Positions 50,091 through 58,402 of a DNA stretch of 64,000 bases are shown here, one piece after another (position 1 is the first letter of the stretch; each line of letters opens with the position of its first letter). A program made the translations under genes and the position numbers. The stretch lies in the NCBI GenBank assembly GCA_029260515.1, contig JAJDDC010000040.1, positions 434,001 to 498,000 on the forward strand, written 5' to 3'. The notes under the pieces are model-generated. The model searched no databases, was not told the origin of the DNA, and was given only the letters and a program-made list of their open reading frames with translations. Source of the stretch: Phycisphaerales bacterium (GTDB taxonomy: Bacteria > Planctomycetota > Phycisphaerae > Phycisphaerales > UBA1924).

Positions 50091-51734
50091 ATGGCCAGCG
50101 CGCGTGTCTATCTCGAGACCTACGGCTGCCAGATGAACGAGCTGGATTCCGAGCTCGTCGCGGGGCGGTTGCGCGAACTGGGCTACTCGTTCACGAGCGA
50201 GTCCGGGGAGGCCGACGTCGTACTCTACAACACCTGTTCGGTACGGGAGCGGGCCGAGCAGAAGGTCTGGAGCAGGCTGGGCGAGATCAATAAACGCAAG
50301 GCGACCGAGCCCGGGCTGGTCGTGGGCGTGCTGGGGTGCATGGCCGAGCGGGACGGCGAGGCGATGCTCGGCAGGGCGCCGGTCGTGGACGTGCTGTGCG
50401 GGCCGGGCGAGCTGGACAAGCTGCCCGAGTTGATCGACAACGCGCTGCGGACACGGGCGTCGCTGACCGCGGGCGAGCGGGGCGCCAGGCGGTCGGCCGG
50501 GCAGGTGGCGCTGCAGGGCGATGCGTCGCGGCGCAGCTCGACCCTTGCCGCCGCGGGCGACAGCCTGGAGATGCTCGACCTGTCTCGCGCCATCTCGCCG
50601 ATCGATGCGGGCCAGCGCTCGGCGTACGTGCGGATCACGCGGGGGTGCAACAAGTTCTGCACGTACTGCGTCGTGCCGCGGACGCGTGGGGCAGAGATCC
50701 ACCGCCCGCCCGAGCACATCATCGACGAGTGCAAGCACCTGGCAGACGCGGGCGTGATCGAGGTAACGCTCCTCGGGCAGACGGTCAATCACTACCGCTT
50801 CGAGCACGGCGCCGCGGTCAGCATCGACGGTGTCACCCAGCCGCAGAAGGGTCGGACGTACAAGGGGTCGCACCACCGCGACGCGCTGACGGGTGAGCGC
50901 GTCACGACATTCGCGGATCTGCTGCGCCGGATCCACGAGGAAGTCCCGGCGATCCAGCGCCTCCGGTTCGTGACCAGCTACCCGCGTGATTTCGGCGACG
51001 ACGTGCTCGAGGTCATCCGCGACTCACCCCGGATCTGCCGGTACCTGCACGTGCCCGCGCAGTCGGGCTCCAACCGCGTGCTCAAGAAGATGAACCGGGG
51101 GTACACGGTCGAGGAATACTACGAGTTTCTCGACCGGGCGAGGGCGATCCTCGACCAGCCCGAGATCGGGCGACCGCTCATGATCTCGGGCGACGTCATT
51201 GTCGGGTTTCCGACCGAGACCGAGGATGATTTCGAGGCGACCAAGGACATGCTGCGCCGGTCGCGATCGAAGAACCAGTTCATCTTCAAGTACTCGCCCC
51301 GCCCCGGCACCCTGGCGTACGAGAAGATCCCCGACGACGTGCCCGAGGCGGTCAAACGCCGGCGGAACAACGAGCTGCTGGCGCTGCAGACGGAGATCTC
51401 CGACGCGATCGCACGCGAGCAGGTGGGGCGCGAGTACGACGTGCTCGTCGAAGGGCTGAGCCGGGCCGAGAAGAAGAAACGCGGCGTGGACGTCAAACCG
51501 GGCACGGGCATGATCGGGCTCACTGTCGGCGGCGCGAGCCCGGGTGTCGCGGTCATCGACGATGTGGACGCGGCGACGAGTGTCCAGCTCTCGGCCAGGA
51601 CGGACGGCGACCTGATCGTGCACTTTGATGCGCCGACGGGCGGGGCGAGGCCGGCCGACGATCTGGTCGGGCGGATCGTCCGCGTCCGCGTCGACGAGAC
51701 CAACCGCATGTCCCTCCGCGGCTCGCTGGTCTGA
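50091..51734 (+). CDS. miaB: tRNA-2-methylthio-N6-dimethylallyladenosine synthase MiaB
   Basis: Radical SAM methylthiotransferase acting on A37 of tRNAs that read UNN codons. The N-terminal cluster cysteines are Cys13, Cys49 and Cys83. The radical SAM cysteines are Cys186, Cys190 and Cys193 in RGCNKFCTYCVVPRTRG. The TRAM domain is at the C-terminus. Its 547 residues exceed the usual 440-480 because of two insertions: about 35 residues after residue 120 and about 35 near residue 250 (a YKGSHHRDAL segment). Both leave the core motifs intact. It converges with the VWA gene, 19 bp away. Confidence 0.95.
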   Translation: MASARVYLETYGCQMNELDSELVAGRLRELGYSFTSESGEADVVLYNTCSVRERAEQKVWSRLGEINKRKATEPGLVVGVLGCMAERDGEAMLGRAPVVDVLCGPGELDKLPELIDNALRTRASLTAGERGARRSAGQVALQGDASRRSSTLAAAGDSLEMLDLSRAISPIDAGQRSAYVRITRGCNKFCTYCVVPRTRGAEIHRPPEHIIDECKHLADAGVIEVTLLGQTVNHYRFEHGAAVSIDGVTQPQKGRTYKGSHHRDALTGERVTTFADLLRRIHEEVPAIQRLRFVTSYPRDFGDDVLEVIRDSPRICRYLHVPAQSGSNRVLKKMNRGYTVEEYYEFLDRARAILDQPEIGRPLMISGDVIVGFPTETEDDFEATKDMLRRSRSKNQFIFKYSPRPGTLAYEKIPDDVPEAVKRRRNNELLALQTEISDAIAREQVGREYDVLVEGLSRAEKKKRGVDVKPGTGMIGLTVGGASPGVAVIDDVDAATSVQLSARTDGDLIVHFDAPTGGARPADDLVGRIVRVRVDETNRMSLRGSLV

Positions 51735-51753
51735 CGCGAGGGCGCGGGCGGGC

Positions 51754-54700
51754 TCAGCGATCTGGTTCGGATCCGTCGTTACCTGGGGATTCATAGCGGG
51801 AACGTGCGCGGCGTTTGGCGGCCAGCAGGTCGGCCGCGCCGGGCTCGGGCTTGTCCTTGCCCTTGTCCGCCTTGGGCCCGGTGGGAGACCCCGCGGGCTT
51901 GGGCGCGTCGGGTTCGGCGGCGCGGCTCTGCTCGCGGACCTCGCGGAGGCGTGCTTTGTGCGCGTCCATCCGCTTGCGCCGCGCCTCTGCGGCGACGCGT
52001 GCCGCGTCCTGCTCGTTCAGCGCACCGCCCCGAGGGCGCGACGGCGTTGGCGCCCGGTCGGCACGCTTCGCCCGGAGGCCCTGTGTCGTGTTCCGCGCGC
52101 GCCCGGTGCGGTCCTCCACAGCCTCGCGGGCGCGACGCACCACGCCCGGGCCGAACTCGCGCCCGATCAGGCGGTCCCACGCGACGCGGCGTGTCCCGAC
52201 ATCGAGCAGGAACACGAACATCGTCCATGCGACAAGCATCGGCCAGATCGGGATCAGCGCCCGCTGCACCGGCACGCTTGCCCGGTCGAACAGCAAGGCC
52301 GCCTCGGGGTCGTCGAACGCAAGCACGCGCCCGCGACCGGCCGACGCGATCGCTGCCAGGGCGCCCAGATCGGACTCGAGGCGGCGGTACTCGATCCCGC
52401 CCGAGACCGACGCGCCCCCGAGGACCGGCGGCAGGCGGCGCCCGTCGAGGGTCGGCTTGATGATCGTCACGTAGCTGCCCGACTCGCTCGCGGCGACCGA
52501 CCCCTCGTACACGCCCGGGCCCGTCTGCGTGAGGATGACGTCCTCGGCGCGCCCCGACGGAGAGTAGATCGTCGCCGGCGCCTCGAGCATGTCGATCGGT
52601 CGCCCGCTCTGGTCGTACGCGCTCATGCGCACGCTCAGGCGCCCGGAGTCGGCGACAACGCTCAGCTCCGCGTCCGTCTGCATCGGGGGGCGCCCGATCA
52701 GGCGGGCGGTCTGCGTCCAGAAGCGCCGGTACCCGTCCCACTCGAGCCAGCGCTGGGCCCAGCGGTCGGCGTCGGAGGTGAATGCCGCGACCTGGCCCAG
52801 CCCGACCGACCAGTGCGCCAGCACCGGCTCGCCCTCGGGCGTCGCCATCGCGTACGTGATGGTCGGCTCGTCGCGGGCCTGGGTGAGGACCAGCCCGTCG
52901 AGGCGGGGTGGGGCTCCCAGCCCCTCGACGAGGGGCGATCCGGTTTTGAGCATCACAACGTCGAAGGGCTGCTCGCGGACAAGCGGCGATCGGACGACGC
53001 GGACGGCCTTGAGGAACACGCGCGGGAGCACGGACGGGTTGACGACGTTGTAGAAGGCGCCGTGACCCCGGTCGGCGATCGCCCGCATCGTGTCCAGGTC
53101 CGCGTCGTCGCCGACGGTTATCGTCGAGACGCGGATGCCGGCGTCGAACATCTCGGCGGCGAGGTCGGGCAGGAGCTGCTCGTTGCGTGAGCGTCCGTCC
53201 GAGAGGACGATGACGTGTCGGAGCTTGGCGTCGGAGCCCTCGAGCTGCTCGTAGGCGAGCTGGAGGGCGGGCTCGAGGTTGGTGCCCCCGCCCGAGGAGA
53301 TCGATTCGGCCGCGGCCGCGGCCCGGTCGGGGTTGGTGTTGGGCGCGAGGGACAGCACGAGGCTCGCGCGGTTGTTGAACGAGACAATTCCCACGAGGTC
53401 GCGCTCGTCGAGCGAGCGGATCGCGAGTGCCGCGGCCTCGTTGGCGATCTGCTGCTGCGAGCGCGAAGAGCCGAGCACGGAGCCGGCCATCGAGCCCGAG
53501 TTGTCGAGCACGAAGACGATGGCGGCCTCGGGCACGACGAGCTGCTCGGGCAGGTCGAGCTTCACGGGCAGGATCGGCTCGAGGGGCGAGCCCTTCCAGC
53601 CGCCGGCGCCGAACGAGTCGGGCCCCCCCACCATCACCAGCCCGCCGCCCAGGTCGCGGACATACGCGGCCAGTGTCTCCTGCGCCCGCAGGTCCACGGC
53701 GTCGGCCGGGACGTTCTGGAGGATGACCAGGTCGTGCGCCTGCAAGGCGAGCAGGTCGGGCGTGAGCGAGCCGGGCGAGACGACGCGGACGTCGAGGCCC
53801 GCCTCGCGGAGGGTCCGAGTCAGGCGCGAGCCCTGCTGTGAACTCTCGACGCCCATGCCCGCGACGACGAGCACCGAGCCTCGCCCGGGCGTGATCGTGA
53901 ACGCGCGGGCGCGGTTATTCTCGAGGACGGTGTCGCCCGCCATGGCGCCCTGCGCGTCGGCGTCTGGCTCGAAGACCGCCTCGAAGCGGTGGATCGCGCC
54001 CGCGGGAAGATCGACCGCGACGAGCTCGACGCGGACGCCCGGTTCAAGGCGGAGGCGCCGCCCGGTGCTCGCCGGGTCCGGGTCGATATCCACCGTCTCG
54101 CCCTCGCGTGTGATCGAGAGAACGCCCGAGGCGGGCGCCGAGGCGCGGAGGAGCACGCGGAGCGTGAGCGTGGATTCGCTGGCCGCCCTGGGCGGGGCGT
54201 CGAGCGACTCGACGATGACCTCGGCGCCGACGTGGTACTCGAGGGGCACGACGTCGATGGCGATGCCCCCCGCGTCGGTCGCGGCCGAGCGTGCGGAGTT
54301 CGCGAGTTCCGCGGCCGCGGCCGTCGCGTCGCCCTCGGTCTGCACGCCGTCGGAGAAGAGGACGATGCGCCCCGAGGCGTCGGGGGGGATCATGGCCGCG
54401 GCGCGTCGCAGCGCCTGCTCGATGTTCGTCCCCGCGGTCCCCGGTTGTGCGAGCGGGCGGCCCAGCACGCCCGCGGCGCTGGGCGATGCGATCGCGAGCG
54501 CGCCCGCGTCGAACGTGAGCAGGCCCAGCAGGTCGTCGGCGGCGCGTTGGTCGGTCGCCCGCGCGAGGTACGCCCGGACTGCGTCGGCGGGCGCGATCCG
54601 CGTGCCGGGCTCATCGCCCGCGAAGCTCGCGAACCGCTCGATAGATCCCGACAGATCGACGACGCCCACGACCGCCAGGCGCCTGCTCTCGCGGACGGCG

Positions 54701-54882
54701 CTGGCGCCGGCGAGCAACGCGGCGATGAGCGTGAACAAGACGACACGGGCGGCGATCGCGCTGACGCGGCGCCACCGGCTCATCGCGACGAACCAGCGCG
54801 CGCCAAGGACCGCCAGGGGCGCCGACACGAGTGCGACCGCGAGCCAGGCCGGATCGCTGAACTCGAAGGGCAGCCAGCTCAC
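51754..54882 (-). CDS. Large membrane protein with two VWA domains and a GATase-like domain
   Basis: A 1042-residue protein, N-terminal helices at about 12-28 and 45-65. The first VWA-like domain (about 70-215) has a VDLSGS metal site. A beta-rich stretch follows, then a glutamine-amidotransferase-like region with GGPDSFGAGGW near residue 420. The second VWA domain (about 455-620) has a full MIDAS, DNSGSM. A membrane segment lies near residue 890 (IWPMLVAWTMFVFLLDV), then a basic, Ala/Pro-rich tail. Such BatA-like proteins usually work with a MoxR ATPase, which is absent here. Its ATG overlaps the stop of the DUF4175-like gene. Confidence 0.88.
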   Translation of the reverse strand: MSWLPFEFSDPAWLAVALVSAPLAVLGARWFVAMSRWRRVSAIAARVVLFTLIAALLAGASAVRESRRLAVVGVVDLSGSIERFASFAGDEPGTRIAPADAVRAYLARATDQRAADDLLGLLTFDAGALAIASPSAAGVLGRPLAQPGTAGTNIEQALRRAAAMIPPDASGRIVLFSDGVQTEGDATAAAAELANSARSAATDAGGIAIDVVPLEYHVGAEVIVESLDAPPRAASESTLTLRVLLRASAPASGVLSITREGETVDIDPDPASTGRRLRLEPGVRVELVAVDLPAGAIHRFEAVFEPDADAQGAMAGDTVLENNRARAFTITPGRGSVLVVAGMGVESSQQGSRLTRTLREAGLDVRVVSPGSLTPDLLALQAHDLVILQNVPADAVDLRAQETLAAYVRDLGGGLVMVGGPDSFGAGGWKGSPLEPILPVKLDLPEQLVVPEAAIVFVLDNSGSMAGSVLGSSRSQQQIANEAAALAIRSLDERDLVGIVSFNNRASLVLSLAPNTNPDRAAAAAESISSGGGTNLEPALQLAYEQLEGSDAKLRHVIVLSDGRSRNEQLLPDLAAEMFDAGIRVSTITVGDDADLDTMRAIADRGHGAFYNVVNPSVLPRVFLKAVRVVRSPLVREQPFDVVMLKTGSPLVEGLGAPPRLDGLVLTQARDEPTITYAMATPEGEPVLAHWSVGLGQVAAFTSDADRWAQRWLEWDGYRRFWTQTARLIGRPPMQTDAELSVVADSGRLSVRMSAYDQSGRPIDMLEAPATIYSPSGRAEDVILTQTGPGVYEGSVAASESGSYVTIIKPTLDGRRLPPVLGGASVSGGIEYRRLESDLGALAAIASAGRGRVLAFDDPEAALLFDRASVPVQRALIPIWPMLVAWTMFVFLLDVGTRRVAWDRLIGREFGPGVVRRAREAVEDRTGRARNTTQGLRAKRADRAPTPSRPRGGALNEQDAARVAAEARRKRMDAHKARLREVREQSRAAEPDAPKPAGSPTGPKADKGKDKPEPGAADLLAAKRRARSRYESPGNDGSEPDR

Positions 54883-57290
54883 CCATCCCCCCCGTCGGCG
54901 TCCGTGCCCAGAGGCGCGGGCGCCCCGGGCAGCTCGTCGGCCCGGCGGAGGTACCGCTCGTTGAGGCGGCGGATCAGGTCGCGACGGCGGCGGGGCACCG
55001 TCTGCTGCTCGATGGCGCGCTCGGCGCTGCTGGCCGCGTCGCGGAGGCGCTGCGACGCGGCGCGGCGGGCGGCGGGGTCACGCTGCATCCGCTCGTCCGA
55101 GTACCAGTCCGCGACCACCTGCTCTCGCACGTCCTCGGGCGCCTCGCCCTCGGGAGGGCGGGCGTCGAACGTTTCATTGTCGGCGGGTGTGCCCGATGCA
55201 CCGGGCGGGATGCGCCGGCCGGGATCGTCGGCGCCCGCGCCGCCCTCGGGGCGGTCGGCCGGCTCGGGCGCGTCGCCCAGGAGCTCGCGGGCGCGATCGC
55301 GGAGTCGCTGTGCGTTCTCGCGCTGGCGGGGCGGGGCGGCGTGGCGCTCGGACAGGCGGCGGAACTGCTCGTCGAGGGTGGGACGCCCGCCGCCCGGCGC
55401 GGGGTCTTCGCCCGGTGTCCGGCTCGGCCCCGGGCGGGCGTCGCCCGGCTCGGGCGAGTCTTGCCGCTCGCCCTGCCCCGGCGCGGGCTCGCGGCCCGGC
55501 GCGGATTGATCCGGTGGTTGCGTGCCGTCTTCGCCCGCGGGTGTCTCTTGTTCGCCCGGCTCGCCGCCGGCTGGATCGTCGGTCGGCGCGGGCTGCTCGG
55601 GATCGGCCTGGCCCGGATCACCCGGCTGCTGTGCGTCGGGTTGCGAGGTGTCGGGTTGCTGCGTGTCTGGTGTTTGGCCTTCGGGCGCCGTGTCGCCTGG
55701 GGGTGGCTCGTCAGTCGGCGCCGGTGTCTGGTTGTCGGCGGGGTCGTCTTGTTCGCCGCCGGGCTCGGGCGACGGGTTTGGTTCTTGTCTCTCTCCCGGC
55801 TGGGGGCGTTGCTCGCCTGCGTCTCTGGGCGTCTGCGAGTCGGGCGCCCGCGGATCGTCTTGCGCCGGCTGCTGGTCTGGTTGCTGACCGGGCTGTTGTT
55901 CTTGTTGCTGGGCCGGCTGCTGCTCGGGGGTTTGCTGTGACTGCTCGCCCTGGCGCGTCCGCTCCGCCGCCTCGCGCAACGCCTGTGCGATGTCCCGCGC
56001 ATCGCGCTGTGCCTGATCACGCGCAGACTCGCGGCGCTGTGCCTGCTCGCGGATCGGATCCGCGGGAGGGATCTGCTCATCGGGCGATGTCTCGGACTCC
56101 GGCTGCGTCTCTGGCTGATCGGTCTGCGGGTTCGCCGGCGGCTGATCGGGTGCGTGCTCGCCGCTCTCGGGGCGTGTCGCCGGGTCCGGAGGCTCGTACA
56201 TCGGATCCTGGCCGGGCGGCGGCGTCACGCCGTCTTCTTCGGGCGCCGGGTCGCTCGGCGGCTCACCCGTGGGCGTCTCAGTCGACGCGTCCTCGGGTGT
56301 CGCACGATCTTCGAGTTGGCGCGCGAGCGTCTCGAGATCGCGTGCCAGACGCTCGCGCTGCTCGGGCGTCGCCAGGTCCGAGGCGCTCATCAGATCGCGG
56401 GCCGCCTCGCGTGCTTGTTCCAGGTCCGCCGACCGGACCGCGTCGGCGAGGCGCTGCACATCCGGGTCGGCCGAGCCCGTGTCCAAATCCTGTGCGAGGC
56501 GTTCGAACTCGTCGCGCTCCAGCTCCTGCTGCTCGGCACGCCGCTCCATCTCGTCGGCGAGTCGCTCCAGCGCATCCGCGGATTCCGTCAACGCCTCCTC
56601 GGGGTCCCCCCGCCCCTCGCTCAGCTCCGCCTCGAGCGATTCGATCGCGTCCAGTTCGTCCGAGCCCGCGTCGTCGAGCGCCGTCTCCTCCACGGCTATC
56701 TCGCGGACGAGTTGCGCCGCCTGCGCGAGCGAATCGGCGGCCTGCTCACGCTGGGCGAGCGTTACGCGTTCTATCCCCGCCCCGCCCACGCCAGCCTCGC
56801 GCCTGGGCAGGGCGACCGCGAGGGTCACCGCCAGCGCGAGCGTCGCGGCGCACGCCCCCCACGTCCACTCCCACCGCAACGGGATCGCCCGCGTCGCCCG
56901 CGCCCCGGGCGCGACGCGTTCGGATTCGGCGACGCTCAACGCGACGAACGTCTCGTCCTCACCCCCGGGCGTGGACGCCAGTTCGATCGCGCTTCGGAGG
57001 CGGTCGCGGAGGTCGAGCGCGTCGTCCACCACGCCCGCGGCGGACTCGGGGCTGACGCGGCGAGCCAGGCCGACCGCGACACCGAGCAGCGCCGCCGCAC
57101 CCATGGGAACTGCGAGCAGCATCCACCGGGACGCCCCGATCCACGCCGCCCGCTCGAGCAGGGCGAGCACAAGGGCGATGCCGGCGGCGATGGCGAGGAG
57201 TCGTCCGAGAACGACAACGCTGCGGCGGAGGCGGATGCGTCCCGCCGCCGCCCGGGCCACCCGGATCGCGCCACGCGGCGTGTCTGTCAT
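54879..57290 (-). CDS. DUF4175-like membrane protein with a long Pro/Gln-rich linker
   Basis: An 803-residue protein whose assignment to DUF4175 is tentative. Three membrane helices lie at about residues 25-47, 57-77 and 145-165. A coiled region (about 180-330, rich in Glu and Ala) follows, then roughly 300 residues of low complexity, rich in Pro, Gln, Asp, Glu and Thr. The C-terminal 150 residues are charged and helical (TLDEQFRRLSERHAAPPRQREN). It is the first gene of a two-gene operon; its stop overlaps the VWA gene start (ATGA). The ATG at 57290 is chosen because the first helix follows shortly after. Confidence 0.78.
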   Translation of the reverse strand: MTDTPRGAIRVARAAAGRIRLRRSVVVLGRLLAIAAGIALVLALLERAAWIGASRWMLLAVPMGAAALLGVAVGLARRVSPESAAGVVDDALDLRDRLRSAIELASTPGGEDETFVALSVAESERVAPGARATRAIPLRWEWTWGACAATLALAVTLAVALPRREAGVGGAGIERVTLAQREQAADSLAQAAQLVREIAVEETALDDAGSDELDAIESLEAELSEGRGDPEEALTESADALERLADEMERRAEQQELERDEFERLAQDLDTGSADPDVQRLADAVRSADLEQAREAARDLMSASDLATPEQRERLARDLETLARQLEDRATPEDASTETPTGEPPSDPAPEEDGVTPPPGQDPMYEPPDPATRPESGEHAPDQPPANPQTDQPETQPESETSPDEQIPPADPIREQAQRRESARDQAQRDARDIAQALREAAERTRQGEQSQQTPEQQPAQQQEQQPGQQPDQQPAQDDPRAPDSQTPRDAGEQRPQPGERQEPNPSPEPGGEQDDPADNQTPAPTDEPPPGDTAPEGQTPDTQQPDTSQPDAQQPGDPGQADPEQPAPTDDPAGGEPGEQETPAGEDGTQPPDQSAPGREPAPGQGERQDSPEPGDARPGPSRTPGEDPAPGGGRPTLDEQFRRLSERHAAPPRQRENAQRLRDRARELLGDAPEPADRPEGGAGADDPGRRIPPGASGTPADNETFDARPPEGEAPEDVREQVVADWYSDERMQRDPAARRAASQRLRDAASSAERAIEQQTVPRRRRDLIRRLNERYLRRADELPGAPAPLGTDADGGDG

Positions 57291-57332
57291 CACACAACTG
57301 TACGATCGGCGGGCGGGCGGGGTCTTGTCGCG

Positions 57333-57338
57333 TACCCT
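57333..57338 (+). promoter_or_regulatory. -10 box of trpD
   Basis: TACCCT ending 7 nt before the GTG start at 57346, in the 55-bp gap to the divergent DUF4175-like gene. Confidence 0.35.
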
Positions 57339-57345
57339 CTTGGCC

Positions 57346-58401
57346 GTGGAAGCCCGCGATGCGCTCGAAGAACTGATGGCGGGGCGGGAGCTGGGCGAGG
57401 CCGGCGCCGAGGCGCTGTTCTCGCGGATGCTCGAGGGCGGGCTCGACGAGGCCCAGACCGCCGCGATCCTCGTCCTGATCCAGGCCCGGGGCCCGAGCGT
57501 GGACGAGATCGTCGGCGCGGCCCGCGTCATGCGTCGGCATGTCACGCCCACGCCCGTCCCCGACGACCCACGCCGCCCGGTGATAGACACGTGCGGCACG
57601 GGCGGGGCGCCCAAGACCTTCAACGTCTCGACCGCCGCGGCGCTCGTCGTCGCGGGGGCAACTCCCGCCCCGGCGTCGGGTATTGATCGCGTGCTGGTCG
57701 CCAAGCACGGCAACCGCTCGCGGACCGGGCGGGGGTCGGCCGAGGTGCTCGCGGCGCTGGGCGTGGACGTGGACGCCCCGCCCGCTGTCCAGGCCAGATG
57801 CCTCGACGAGGTGGGACTCTGCTTCTGCTTCGCGATCAGGCACCACCCCGCGACCAGGCACGCGGCGGGCGTCCGCAAGTCGCTGGGCGTGCCGACGCTG
57901 TTTAACCTGCTCGGGCCGCTGACGAACCCGGCGGGCGCGACGCGTCAGCTGCTGGGTGTCTGGGACGCAAAGTTTGTCGGGCCGCTGGCCGAGGCGCTTG
58001 CGCGGCTGGGCTCGGAGCGGGCGTGGGTGGTTCACTCGCGCGACGGGCTGGACGAGCTGAGCCTCGGCGACGAGACAATCGTCGGCAGCGTCGAGCTTGG
58101 CCGGGTCGAGATGCACCGCGTCGATCCGCGGGCGCTGGGCCTGCGGACCGCGACGCTTGCCGATCTGCGGGCCTCGGACGTACAAGACGCGGCCGACATT
58201 ATCCGGCGTGTTCTGGACGGCGCCGACGAGGCCGCGACGGACATGACCGTGCTCAGTGCCGGCGCGGCGTTGCTCGTCGGCGGGGCCGTGGTATCGCTGG
58301 AAACTGGCATTGCCCTGGCACGCGACTCGATCGGATCCGGGCGGGCCCGCGCCGCCCTCGACGATCTGGCACGCCTCTCGCACGAACGCCCGGGCGCCTG
58401 A
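57346..58401 (+). CDS. trpD: Anthranilate phosphoribosyltransferase
   Basis: Second enzyme of tryptophan synthesis, joining anthranilate and PRPP. It is 351 residues from a GTG at 57346. The PRPP loop reads DTCGTGGAPKTFNVST, in place of the more usual GTGGDG, a variant that I associate with planctomycetes. KHGNRS, the VPTLFNLLGPLTNPAG segment and a DELSLGDET motif are present. No other trp gene is in the window, so it is an isolated pathway gene. It ends 1 bp before the Ser/Thr kinase gene, which lies on the opposite strand. Confidence 0.93.
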   Translation: MEARDALEELMAGRELGEAGAEALFSRMLEGGLDEAQTAAILVLIQARGPSVDEIVGAARVMRRHVTPTPVPDDPRRPVIDTCGTGGAPKTFNVSTAAALVVAGATPAPASGIDRVLVAKHGNRSRTGRGSAEVLAALGVDVDAPPAVQARCLDEVGLCFCFAIRHHPATRHAAGVRKSLGVPTLFNLLGPLTNPAGATRQLLGVWDAKFVGPLAEALARLGSERAWVVHSRDGLDELSLGDETIVGSVELGRVEMHRVDPRALGLRTATLADLRASDVQDAADIIRRVLDGADEAATDMTVLSAGAALLVGGAVVSLETGIALARDSIGSGRARAALDDLARLSHERPGA

Positions 58402-58402
58402 A

